Positions 8,706 through 17,373 of a stretch of 64,000 bases of DNA are shown here, in pieces; the first letter of the stretch is position 1, and every line of letters starts with the position of its first letter. Location: positions 1 to 64,000 of the forward strand of contig NZ_SMGO01000002.1 of NCBI RefSeq assembly GCF_004339765.1, written 5' to 3'. The position numbers and the translations under genes were made by a program. A model generated the notes under the pieces. That model had not been told where the DNA came from. It ran no database searches and saw only the letters and a list, made by a program, of their open reading frames with translations. The stretch is from Albibacterium bauzanense (GTDB taxonomy: Bacteria > Bacteroidota > Bacteroidia > Sphingobacteriales > Sphingobacteriaceae).

Positions 8706-10970
8706 TTAATTGTCTTTAGCAGATTCGGCTTCAAGCTCTTCCACCGTCCATGGTGTAGTCCTAGATTTCAATTTCTCTCTTAAAGCACTTACCTCTTCTG
8801 TACTTATGAAAGGTGAAACTCTATTAAAATTACCAAAATTTCCCGGTCCGCCGCGCAACTCGAAACGTGCATAACTTAAAATTGATGCAATCCAATCATC
8901 GCTATTATCTCCAAAAGGAGGCATAAAACCGCCTGGGTAATTTTCGCCATCAATAGCTCCGCTAATACCATTAAGCACTATTCGTATTGCTGTATTCTTA
9001 TCTCCTAATAATCTTCTTGACCCAACCAATGGTGGAGCAACCTTCGATGGAAGACCTTTTCCATCATCACCATGACAACTTGCGCATAATGCCCGGAAGA
9101 TTTCGGCACCTTTCAAAACATGATCACGGTCAGAAGCCGATAAAGAACCAAGCCTAACTCCATAATTTTTAATATTTTCAGTCTGCTCTAATGAAGCGAG
9201 AGTGGCGTTAAGCATTTCATTATTTTTATTCTCGGCCATAAGAGCATCAATCAGTGGTTGAGTAGCCTTCTTATTAACTGAAAGTGATAAAAGAAGCTGT
9301 GTACGAACATCATAATTCGGATCGGATTGAAGCACTTTTAACCTATCCATTATTTTTGCGTTATTCTCTCTAATATACGGTTCACTAATCCAAACCGCTG
9401 TTCTTCTTACTTGAGCATTTGGATCATCAAACGCGGCTATTAATATATTCTCATCAATCGAGTTAAGACCTTCAAGAGTCCATAAGGCATGAATCTTCGC
9501 CAAGTATGATAACTCTGAATCAGACGAACCTGTCACAATCTGTTTTAGTAAAGGCACTACAGATTTATCGCCAAGCACTACTAATTCCTTTTGAGCGTTA
9601 TCTCTCCACCATCCATTTGGATGAGATAAATGAGCCACCAACTGGGCTGGTGTTTCATTTAGCATTTTTGGCAAAGGTTGAGACTTATATCCATCATGAA
9701 CCAAACGGTAAATTCTTCCATGACCAACGTTGTCGCCAAATCCAAATCTATCGATCACTTTTCTAAGAAAAGATCCTGGTCTTGTCCAATTTCCTTGTTG
9801 AATGATACCACGATGCATATCTACTATATATAAATGCCCATCCGGACCTGTATAGGTATTTACTGGGCGAAAATTCATATCAGTTGAAGATATAAACTCT
9901 TGTCTATAATAGGCATTTTGAACCACTCGCTTACCTTTTAAGTTTAATACTTTTGCTCTTCTTATTAACCTACCAACGGGTTCTGCAACTATATAATCAC
10001 CTAATAAATCATTTGGCAATGCATTACCTCGGTAAATCGATTGACCTGCAGCTGCAGTAAAGTGATTCAATGTACTATCGGGACGTAATCTAAGTAATCC
10101 ACCTTGAACATCCGGTGTAGAAATAATAGGCCATACAGCATTAAATTCGTCACTATATTGATCTTTAAAATCAAGGGCTCCGTATACAGGGTTAATCTGA
10201 AACCTTTGAACAGCAATCTCCCCACCAGCGCGAGAATAGAATAATCTACCATAATTATCATGCGTTAAACCCCATTGTCCAGCCGAACCACTAATAATTG
10301 AATCTGCTTTCAAAACTCCATCAACATACCTAAATCGTATTGGCTCATAAGTCATGTACATCCAATTATCGAGGTTCCAATCCAAGCCGCTTCTTTGATG
10401 CTCCATATTAGCATCATTCGCAGAATAACTAGGATCTTCATAAACAATTCTCTTCGCATCTGCTTTACCATCTCCGTTCGTATCTTTATAAGCGGTTATA
10501 GTTATACTATTAGTTTCATTTATAAAAACTTCATCATTTACACATAATATCATTCTAGGAAGTAAGAGACTATCAACAAATATTGTACTCTTATCCATAA
10601 CTCCATCGTTATTAGTGTCTTCAAGCATTGAAACACGGCTAACAGGGCTTTGCTCACCAGAAGCGTTAGCATCTTGCATGTAAGTTAGCATCTCAGCAAC
10701 AAACATTCTTCCATTACCATCCCAGGCAATAGCAACTGGCTCTTTTATCATTGGTTCACTTGCAACCAACTCTAAATGATATCCTGGAGGTAAATTGAAA
10801 GTTTTCATACTTTCTTCCGGAGTCAAATATTCAGAACTAGGATTAGGATCGAACGTTCTTGCAGGGTATGGATTGTTTACCAAGCTAGTATCTTTTGATT
10901 TTATTGCTGTACAAGTGATGATTAACATGGAGATCATGATCATGCTAAAAATCCAAAGTGTCTTTTTCAT
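8706..10970 (-). CDS. Lipoprotein beta-propeller dehydrogenase with HEAT repeats and cytochrome c domain
   Basis: 754 residues. A lipoprotein signal ends in the lipobox LIITC (Cys20). Then comes a membrane-bound dehydrogenase beta-propeller (LTPEESMKTFNLPPGYHLEL, DTNNDGVMDKSTIF, GLDWNLDNWMYMTYEP), a HEAT-like stretch at about 440-590 (SHPNGWWRDNAQKELVVLGD), and a C-terminal class I cytochrome c: heme motif CASCH with a distal methionine in GGFMPPFGD. This architecture is widespread in Planctomycetes, Verrucomicrobia and Bacteroidota and is presumed to oxidise sugars or their derivatives and pass electrons to heme. It follows a ThuA gene by 24 bp and lies downstream of SusC/SusD pair 1. Cofactor of the propeller and substrate are not known. 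Confidence 0.85.
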   Translation of the reverse strand: MKKTLWIFSMIMISMLIITCTAIKSKDTSLVNNPYPARTFDPNPSSEYLTPEESMKTFNLPPGYHLELVASEPMIKEPVAIAWDGNGRMFVAEMLTYMQDANASGEQSPVSRVSMLEDTNNDGVMDKSTIFVDSLLLPRMILCVNDEVFINETNSITITAYKDTNGDGKADAKRIVYEDPSYSANDANMEHQRSGLDWNLDNWMYMTYEPIRFRYVDGVLKADSIISGSAGQWGLTHDNYGRLFYSRAGGEIAVQRFQINPVYGALDFKDQYSDEFNAVWPIISTPDVQGGLLRLRPDSTLNHFTAAAGQSIYRGNALPNDLLGDYIVAEPVGRLIRRAKVLNLKGKRVVQNAYYRQEFISSTDMNFRPVNTYTGPDGHLYIVDMHRGIIQQGNWTRPGSFLRKVIDRFGFGDNVGHGRIYRLVHDGYKSQPLPKMLNETPAQLVAHLSHPNGWWRDNAQKELVVLGDKSVVPLLKQIVTGSSDSELSYLAKIHALWTLEGLNSIDENILIAAFDDPNAQVRRTAVWISEPYIRENNAKIMDRLKVLQSDPNYDVRTQLLLSLSVNKKATQPLIDALMAENKNNEMLNATLASLEQTENIKNYGVRLGSLSASDRDHVLKGAEIFRALCASCHGDDGKGLPSKVAPPLVGSRRLLGDKNTAIRIVLNGISGAIDGENYPGGFMPPFGDNSDDWIASILSYARFELRGGPGNFGNFNRVSPFISTEEVSALREKLKSRTTPWTVEELEAESAKDN

Positions 10971-10994
10971 ATCTAATTTTTCAGATTATTTTAA

Positions 10995-11735
10995 TTATTT
11001 TGTCCGCCCCATAGCATATTTAATCCCTCCTAAAATATGCTTCACAAGAAGAGGATCGGTAATGGATTTTTCGTCATGGCCTAAAGCTGTATAGAAAGAA
11101 CGGCCTCCATCAAATGCATGAAACCAACTAATTGGATGAAATTCACCATTCTGGCCACCTTCATAGCTATTCTCGTCAACTGTAATCAAAACATCAAGCC
11201 CTTGACCAATCCATTTAAAGTTATAGATCTCATCAGTTTTTTCCCACTGTTGTGGTAAATGAGATGTTGATATATTATTCGCGTCAATTATATTCAATAA
11301 TACATCCTGTTGTCCACGAGGATGATTCTTAAAGTAGGCCCCTATAAGTTCACCATACCATGGCCAATCGTATTCAGTATCTGTAGCGGAGTGGATTCCA
11401 ACAAATCCTCCTCCTGATTGTATGTAATTCTCAAATGCTTCCTGTTGCTCATCATTTAAAACATCTCCAGTTGTACATAAGAAGACTACAGCGTCAAATT
11501 GTTTTAGGTTTTCAGAATTAAAAACCTGTGAATCTTCGGTAATTTCAACTTCAAAACTATTCTCCTTACCCAGTTGCTGAATTACTATTTGGCCAGCTGA
11601 TATAGCAGAGGAATGTCTAAATGTTACTGTTTTACTGAAAACTAATATTTTATTTGAATTAGCCAATAAATTTTCATTAAATGAAAGAATCAGGAAAAAA
11701 CAAAAAAGAAGTGATAAAGTAATTTTATTTTTCAT
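10995..11735 (-). CDS. Exported ThuA-domain protein
   Basis: 246 residues: Sec signal peptide (about residues 1-25, ending FNENLLANS) and one ThuA domain, a relative of class I glutamine amidotransferase folds. Signatures are ILVFSKTVTFRHSSAI, FDAVVFLCTTGDVL, GGGFVGIHSATDTEYDWPWYG and FYTALGHDE. ThuA was first named in rhizobial trehalose utilisation, where the thuAB genes are tied to 3-keto-sugar metabolism. It is immediately upstream of the cytochrome-bearing dehydrogenase. In the 1226-residue protein at 23010-26690 the same two domains are fused, so the two proteins probably work as a pair. Precise chemistry of ThuA is unsettled. Confidence 0.85.
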   Translation of the reverse strand: MKNKITLSLLFCFFLILSFNENLLANSNKILVFSKTVTFRHSSAISAGQIVIQQLGKENSFEVEITEDSQVFNSENLKQFDAVVFLCTTGDVLNDEQQEAFENYIQSGGGFVGIHSATDTEYDWPWYGELIGAYFKNHPRGQQDVLLNIIDANNISTSHLPQQWEKTDEIYNFKWIGQGLDVLITVDENSYEGGQNGEFHPISWFHAFDGGRSFYTALGHDEKSITDPLLVKHILGGIKYAMGRTK

Positions 11736-11884
11736 TTGATAGACGATTAGTATAATATTAGGAGTAATAGTCTCTTTTAATGAAGAGAGTGTTATAATTC
11801 AAGAGTTACTCCCTTATAATGTATGCTGTTCCTGAAATTAATTATTCATAAAGAGATTCATGAATATCAATAACAGTAATATAA

Positions 11885-11921
11885 GAAACGGGATTAACTT
11901 AAAATCAAGCAATCCCGTTTC
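11885..11921 (-). terminator. Hairpin after SusD-1
   Basis: An 11-bp inverted repeat (11885-11895 and 11911-11921, GAAACGGGATT and complement) with a 15-base loop, 9 bp past the susD stop. The T-run on the minus strand is weak, so partial read-through into the ThuA gene is possible. Confidence 0.6.
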
Positions 11922-11930
11922 ATTTTTTAT

Positions 11931-13760
11931 CTAATTTGTATAACCTGGGTTTTGTTCAATATTTGGATTTTGATCTATCACATTTTGTGGGATCGGGCTC
12001 ATATATTGTTTAGGTAAAAACTTCACAGTATATTTCTTTTCCTCTTCAACAGAGTATACCCACACACCTGAGTTATCAGCTGGTTTTGTATTACGGATAA
12101 CCATATTATGTCTAGGTGTACCCATTATTTCTTCATTCTGAGCTAGACGCTTATTATCAAGGAATCGCTTATCTTCAAAACAAAGCTCCACCCTTCTCTC
12201 TCTATAGATTGCTTCTCTCATCTGCTCTTTTGAAAGTCCAGTTGCAAGACTTGGAAGATCTGCGCGGTTTCTAATTTTATTAACTGCGTCATAAACAGAT
12301 GCGATAGGTCCACTTGCTTCATTCGCTGCTTCTGCATAGTTAAGTAAAACCTCTGCATAACGATAGAAAATGAAGTTTTGACCACTTGCATTATCTCCAG
12401 GAGCTTTATCAGGATTTAACTTTTTCTTTTGATAGTAACCTGAATCTCCAACATCTGTTGTACCAGCTAAGTCAATTTGATTTGTTTTATCTGGATTAGG
12501 AACAGTTTCGTCGATGCGGGTACGAATTATTTCCTCTCTAGGCATCCAATCCATTTTATAATGAGCTCCATCAAATACAATGAAATCATAAAATCTTTGT
12601 TCACGGTCTTTATATGGATCCTGAGGATCATAGCCTGAAGTAGGATCAGTAATTAGTTTACCATTTGCCATACTAAACTGATCAACCAATTCCTGAGTTG
12701 GATTATAATTTCCCCATGTTTGATATTCCCCTAATACGTAAGTCGGTCCACCAAATCTTTCATAACTAGAACCCATATTTGTATTAGCGACAACTTGTCT
12801 GTCCCAGATCACCTCAGAATTATATTCATTCGACTCTCTCCATAAATTTGCTAAATCATCGAATAAACGGTAAGGATTACCATTTCCATATTCATCAATA
12901 AATTTTTTATTAGTGGCTGCAGCAGTAGCCCATCTATTTGCATCATAGTTTCCAAAATGAACAAACTTGCCAGGATCAGGTAAATAAGGCGACGCTGTGT
13001 TAAACAGAGGACTTGCGCCAAATAATTCAATCCATCCTTTTACTACTAACGCAGCACCTAAAGTAGCTCTTCCTGCATCAGGTGAACCTGGTGACATTTT
13101 AACTGGCAAATAACCATTAGAAACAACACTTCCTAATTCACTAGTAATGAAATTAAAAGTTTCTTCGAAAGTAGCTCTCGGTGTTTGCAACTCTTCTGGT
13201 GTCATACTATTACGATCCAATACCTCTGTAAGTATAGGTAATCCTCCTACATGCATAAAGAATTCACTGTAAAAATAGGCACGTAGAAACCTTGCTTCAT
13301 CAATTCGACGATTGAAATACGCTTCAGAAAAATTAGCCTTATTTTCATTCATTTTTTGTATGTATGTATTGATCTTCCTGATTTTCACAAAGAACTGCTG
13401 CCAGGTATATCCATCGGTCGGACCCTGTGTGCCTCCCCAAATATTATCTGTACTGGATGATGGTACAATAGCCATACCTACTCTCCAATTGGACGCCGTA
13501 TAATAATGGCTAATATTATAATTATCTGTGAAAAAATCCAGGTTTTGTGTCAGGTTTGACTTATTTGGGATCTCGCTATAGATATCATTTAGGTAAATAT
13601 CTGCGTTCGTCTCATTCGCCCACTGTGTAACGTCCGTTAAATTACTCTTATTATCATTATCCAGGAACTCGTCTGGTTTACATGATGCGATTAAGAGAAT
13701 CACCCCTAAACATATCATAAAGGGCCTAATTCGATTATATATTGATTTATTTGCTTTCAT
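11931..13760 (-). CDS. SusD/RagB-family glycan-binding lipoprotein 1
   Basis: 609 residues. Lipoprotein signal (MICLGVILLIASC) then the SusD fold with TPR-like helices and the family C-terminus (NFIFYRYAEVLLNYAEAANE, YRERRVELCFEDKRFLD, QNPNIEQNPGY). SusD proteins sit on the outer face of the outer membrane as the lid of a SusC transporter. It starts 10 bp after the partner susC ends, so the two are one transcript under the operators at 17039-17331. Ligand is unknown. The neighbours are oxidative enzymes rather than hydrolases, so the imported ligand may be a short glycan or glycoside. Confidence 0.95.
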   Translation of the reverse strand: MKANKSIYNRIRPFMICLGVILLIASCKPDEFLDNDNKSNLTDVTQWANETNADIYLNDIYSEIPNKSNLTQNLDFFTDNYNISHYYTASNWRVGMAIVPSSSTDNIWGGTQGPTDGYTWQQFFVKIRKINTYIQKMNENKANFSEAYFNRRIDEARFLRAYFYSEFFMHVGGLPILTEVLDRNSMTPEELQTPRATFEETFNFITSELGSVVSNGYLPVKMSPGSPDAGRATLGAALVVKGWIELFGASPLFNTASPYLPDPGKFVHFGNYDANRWATAAATNKKFIDEYGNGNPYRLFDDLANLWRESNEYNSEVIWDRQVVANTNMGSSYERFGGPTYVLGEYQTWGNYNPTQELVDQFSMANGKLITDPTSGYDPQDPYKDREQRFYDFIVFDGAHYKMDWMPREEIIRTRIDETVPNPDKTNQIDLAGTTDVGDSGYYQKKKLNPDKAPGDNASGQNFIFYRYAEVLLNYAEAANEASGPIASVYDAVNKIRNRADLPSLATGLSKEQMREAIYRERRVELCFEDKRFLDNKRLAQNEEIMGTPRHNMVIRNTKPADNSGVWVYSVEEEKKYTVKFLPKQYMSPIPQNVIDQNPNIEQNPGYTN

Positions 13761-13770
13761 AATAATTATC

Positions 13771-16700
13771 TTAAAAATTCAATTCTATTCCAAAGGTTGT
13801 TGATTTCATAACAGGATATGAGGTCTCCCGATTAGAGTATCCTACTTCAGGATCTATATGTTTTAGCTTACTAAATGTAAACATGTTTTGACCTGTTGCA
13901 TATACTCTCAAAGATCCAATTCCCCATTGTTTGGTTATTCTTTCAGGAATTCTATAGCTGATAGAAGCAGTCTTCAAACGAAGATAACTTGTATTTGCCA
14001 TCCAGAAATCTGAAGCCTTTGTATTATTTGAATAAGGTGCAGGAAGAGAACGAGGATATTTAGCATTTTGGTTTTCAGGAGTCCAACGATTATCATAATA
14101 CTCATAAGCTGTATTACTTCCATTGTTTTCAAATGGAACAGTCATAAACTGTCTAATATTGATATTTGATTTGCCTGATCCTTGGAAGAATAAAGATAAA
14201 CCAACCCCTTTCCATTCAACCGAAGGAGTAAATCCAAATGTCCATGCAGGATAAACAGGATTACCAATTACTGTTAAATCATTATCATCAATAATACCAT
14301 CTGGAGTGCCATTTGGACCACTCAAATCTGCATATCTTATATCTCCGGGATGAAGAGCACCAAACTGTTGAATATTGTATCCATCCTGAGCATCCACAAT
14401 ACCATCATCATTAACATCATCTGCAGTTGAGAATAAACCAAGCGATTTAAAGCCATATGGAGTTCCGAAAGGCTGTCCTACTCTTGTACGGTTAGGGTTA
14501 TTACGCTCAGCGTCTGTTTGAAAAACTTCAACCATACTATTTTTCGCATAACTAACGTTTGCATTAAAAGAATAACTAAAATCTTCACTAAAGCTTCCTC
14601 TGGTTCCTGCACTTATTTCAAAACCTTTATTTTTCATCTCACCCTTATTCTCTTCTGATAATGAAAGTCCGTATTCTACAGGAAGAGTAACTTGAGGAGC
14701 TAATAACATACCAGTTCTACGTTCTGTAAAATAATCAAACTCTACGTTAAGTCTGCTATTCCATAGATTGAAATCAACACCAACGTTAGTTTTGGTTGAT
14801 ATCTCCCATGTTATATTCGGATTAGGCTCTCGTTCAATGCGAGACCCTTGCACTAAAGTACCATTACCAAAAGCATAAGCATTTCCTCTTAGGTTATAAC
14901 CAGTCATATATTGAAAAGCTCTTCCGGCAAGCATCCCTGCTTTACCCCATGAACCTCTAATTTTCATATCTGTTAACCAGTTATCAGTACCATCCATAAA
15001 TTTCTCTTCAGAGATACGCCATGCCGCTGAGAAAGATGGGAAATACCCCCATCTGCTTCCCGGAGCAAAGTAATAGTGTCCATCATACCTTCCTGCCGCT
15101 TCAAACATATATTTCTGATCATAAGCATAAGCTAAACGATATACGTATCCAACTTCACTACCTGTATTCGAATTACCATCATTATTGAAGTCTAAGCGAT
15201 TTGAACTTCCCAAACCAAGCTCATCAATCCCTACACTAAAGTTATCTCTTCTTGCATTAAAGAAGTCTTCCTTATATTGACGGCCTTCTGCAACCAATAA
15301 ACCAGTCACGGAATGAACATCATTAAACGTTTTACTATAATTAACGTATCCTTGATAGGTGTAATTAGTTTGACGACGGTTTTCTAAACTAAGCCATGTA
15401 TAAGGCTTTCCTCCACCTTCTTGTAACGATACAGCCTCTGTAAATGAATAAGGATTCGTAGACAAATCAATCACATGATATTTAAAAGGAACATGATATA
15501 GCTTATTATTAATTTGAGTAGGGTCATAACTAAATACACCCTTTACACTTAAGCCATCAATAATTTGTTGTTCAACAAATAAAGTACTTAATAAAGTATT
15601 TTGATCAATCTTTCTATATCCTGGAGACCTTAAAACACCTACCGGACTGTTCGCAGAAGATTCTCCCCAATGCTCGCCATCTGGATAAATTAAACTTTGT
15701 GTAGGTAAGAATTTATAAAAAGAGCGGAATAAGTGATTCCCTGTTGTCTCATCAGCATCGATGTCGTCTATGCGCGAAATAGATCCCTGCAAGGAGAAAC
15801 CCACTTTTGTTGTAGCAGTAGGCTTCATTTCCAAATTAATATTATAATTATATCGATTATAGCCTACTTGATCAAAAATTCCTTGTTGGTCATAATAACC
15901 TAAAGCAGCATAATAACTAACATGCTCTGTACCGCCCCTGAAATCAATTCCATAGTTCTGAGTAGGGGTATTCTTATTAAATAGATCAAGGAAATTAGAA
16001 TTAGGATATTTATAAGGATCATCCTTATGTAGCTGATTATAATCTTTAATTAGATCAGGATCATTAGGTGGCGTGGTGCCATTCGGAGTCTGATTATAAT
16101 ACCCTTCATTTTGCAATGTCATATAATCAACTGCGTCCAACATCTTAGGCAAATAAGTAGGATTAGAAAAACCTATAGAAGAACTTAGACGAACCTGAGG
16201 CTTTCCAACTACTCCGCGCTTGGTTGTAATTAACACAACACCATTTGCACCCCCTATACCAAATGGAGCCACTGCAGCCGCATCTTTCAATAATGTAACG
16301 GTTTCGATAGTAGACGGGTCTATTTGTTGCATATTATCCCGTTTTATTCCATCCACTATAATTAACGGCCCATTATTATCTCCAGTAGTTACAATACCAC
16401 GAATATGAATGTCTGGACTATCAAAACCAGGTTGTCCACCATTTGGACGCATACTGATACCAGAAAGTCGACCAGCCATAGACTCTGAAATGTTAGGAGC
16501 AGGCACTTGAGCTAGCTCATCCCCCTTTATGGAACTGATAGATCCGGTAACCTCTGCACGCTTCTGAGTACCGTAACCAACAACAACAACTTCAGATAAA
16601 GCTTGAACATCTGGCTCCAAAATAACATTCAACATACTATTGTTTCCAACAGTTACTTCCTGTTTAAGATAACTAATGTACGTAAACTCAAGAACGCTAC

Positions 16701-16971
16701 TTTGGTTAGGAACAGCAATCGTAAAACGACCATTTAAATCAGTCGCAACTCCTTGAGAGGTTCCTTTAACTTGGACACTCACTCCAATTAATGGCAATCC
16801 TTCTGGATCTTTTACAGTTCCGGAAACTTGAGTTTGTGAAAATGCTAACGAAGCAGTTAAAATCGTCAGCACAACTAAAACGGAAAACCTTTGCAGACTC
16901 TCCCAATAGTACTTAAGACAAAATCTCAATCTGTTAGATTTGTCTAACACATTTTGTAAAATTTGATTCAT
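13771..16971 (-). CDS. SusC/RagA-family TonB-dependent transporter 1
   Basis: 1066 residues. A long n-region and hydrophobic stretch (VLVVLTILTASLAFSQ, to about residue 46) form the signal peptide. A carboxypeptidase-regulatory-like domain follows (VSGTVKDPEGLPLIGVSVQV), then the SusC signature EVVVVGYGTQKRAEVTGSIS, the plug (GVVLITTKRG) and a beta-barrel ending in TTFGIELNF. It imports oligosaccharides across the outer membrane with TonB energy. No STN domain is present, so it is not tied to an anti-sigma/ECF switch. Regulation instead fits the three LacI-type operators upstream. Confidence 0.96.
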   Translation of the reverse strand: MNQILQNVLDKSNRLRFCLKYYWESLQRFSVLVVLTILTASLAFSQTQVSGTVKDPEGLPLIGVSVQVKGTSQGVATDLNGRFTIAVPNQSSVLEFTYISYLKQEVTVGNNSMLNVILEPDVQALSEVVVVGYGTQKRAEVTGSISSIKGDELAQVPAPNISESMAGRLSGISMRPNGGQPGFDSPDIHIRGIVTTGDNNGPLIIVDGIKRDNMQQIDPSTIETVTLLKDAAAVAPFGIGGANGVVLITTKRGVVGKPQVRLSSSIGFSNPTYLPKMLDAVDYMTLQNEGYYNQTPNGTTPPNDPDLIKDYNQLHKDDPYKYPNSNFLDLFNKNTPTQNYGIDFRGGTEHVSYYAALGYYDQQGIFDQVGYNRYNYNINLEMKPTATTKVGFSLQGSISRIDDIDADETTGNHLFRSFYKFLPTQSLIYPDGEHWGESSANSPVGVLRSPGYRKIDQNTLLSTLFVEQQIIDGLSVKGVFSYDPTQINNKLYHVPFKYHVIDLSTNPYSFTEAVSLQEGGGKPYTWLSLENRRQTNYTYQGYVNYSKTFNDVHSVTGLLVAEGRQYKEDFFNARRDNFSVGIDELGLGSSNRLDFNNDGNSNTGSEVGYVYRLAYAYDQKYMFEAAGRYDGHYYFAPGSRWGYFPSFSAAWRISEEKFMDGTDNWLTDMKIRGSWGKAGMLAGRAFQYMTGYNLRGNAYAFGNGTLVQGSRIEREPNPNITWEISTKTNVGVDFNLWNSRLNVEFDYFTERRTGMLLAPQVTLPVEYGLSLSEENKGEMKNKGFEISAGTRGSFSEDFSYSFNANVSYAKNSMVEVFQTDAERNNPNRTRVGQPFGTPYGFKSLGLFSTADDVNDDGIVDAQDGYNIQQFGALHPGDIRYADLSGPNGTPDGIIDDNDLTVIGNPVYPAWTFGFTPSVEWKGVGLSLFFQGSGKSNINIRQFMTVPFENNGSNTAYEYYDNRWTPENQNAKYPRSLPAPYSNNTKASDFWMANTSYLRLKTASISYRIPERITKQWGIGSLRVYATGQNMFTFSKLKHIDPEVGYSNRETSYPVMKSTTFGIELNF

Positions 16972-17038
16972 AGTAATTAGGTTTATTTATAAATTTAGGA
17001 CAATAGGTATTCAGTGTATAAAATTGGTTTATAATCTA

Positions 17039-17052
17039 TGCAAACGTTGGCA
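17039..17052. promoter_or_regulatory. LacI-family operator, site 3 (SusC-1 proximal)
   Basis: TGCAAACGTTGGCA, the exact reverse complement of site 1, 67 bp before the susC-1 start. Forms an inverted pair with site 4, 64 bp away start to start. Confidence 0.82.
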
Positions 17053-17102
17053 ATACAACAACTAATTAACATTTAGTAAATCAAAATTTAGATTATATTG
17101 GA

Positions 17103-17116
17103 TGCCAACGTTTGCA
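17103..17116. promoter_or_regulatory. LacI-family operator, site 4 (SusC-1 distal)
   Basis: TGCCAACGTTTGCA, identical to site 1. Paired with site 3 around the likely promoter, an arrangement that fits repression by a looped dimer of dimers. Confidence 0.82.
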
Positions 17117-17317
17117 TAAACTTAGTAAATATAAAAATTATTTCTTATTAACGCAAAAAAGAAAAAAATATTTAATTGAGCTTTAAAAGACACCATCATT
17201 ATTAAATCTTAGCAGAGAAGGGCAAAGGTCTTTAAAAAATGTGTTATTATAAATATTATGCAATATTAATGCAACAAACAATAACTTCTAATGCAACAAG
17301 TGCAAAATTAAACACAG

Positions 17318-17331
17318 GGCCAACGTTCGCA
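17318..17331. promoter_or_regulatory. LacI-family operator, site 5 (auxiliary)
   Basis: GGCCAACGTTCGCA, with one change from the consensus at the first base and the T-to-C variant also seen in sites 7 and 9. It lies about 215 bp beyond site 4 and 43 bp past the 3-prime end of the neighbouring dehydrogenase gene, so it is probably an auxiliary site for susC-1. Confidence 0.65.
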
Positions 17332-17373
17332 CAGTAAAATTAAAGTATCAATAATTTAGATTATAATCCAATA

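Larger units (their letters stand above)
16972..17373. other. Control region upstream of SusC-1
   Basis: 402 bp without a gene. Three LacI-type operators (17039, 17103, 17318) lie here. AAAATTTA, one mismatch from the reverse of TAnnTTTG, lies between the first two. The 11-base direct repeat TAATGCAACAA occurs at 17267-17277 and 17289-17299, 22 bp apart, about two helical turns. Confidence 0.65.

Noticed and set aside
14550-14563. AACTAACGTTTGCA inside the susC-1 gene, a partial match to the LacI operator
   Set aside because: Only the right half matches, it lies in mid-gene, and the codons (Asn-Val-Ser type) explain it.
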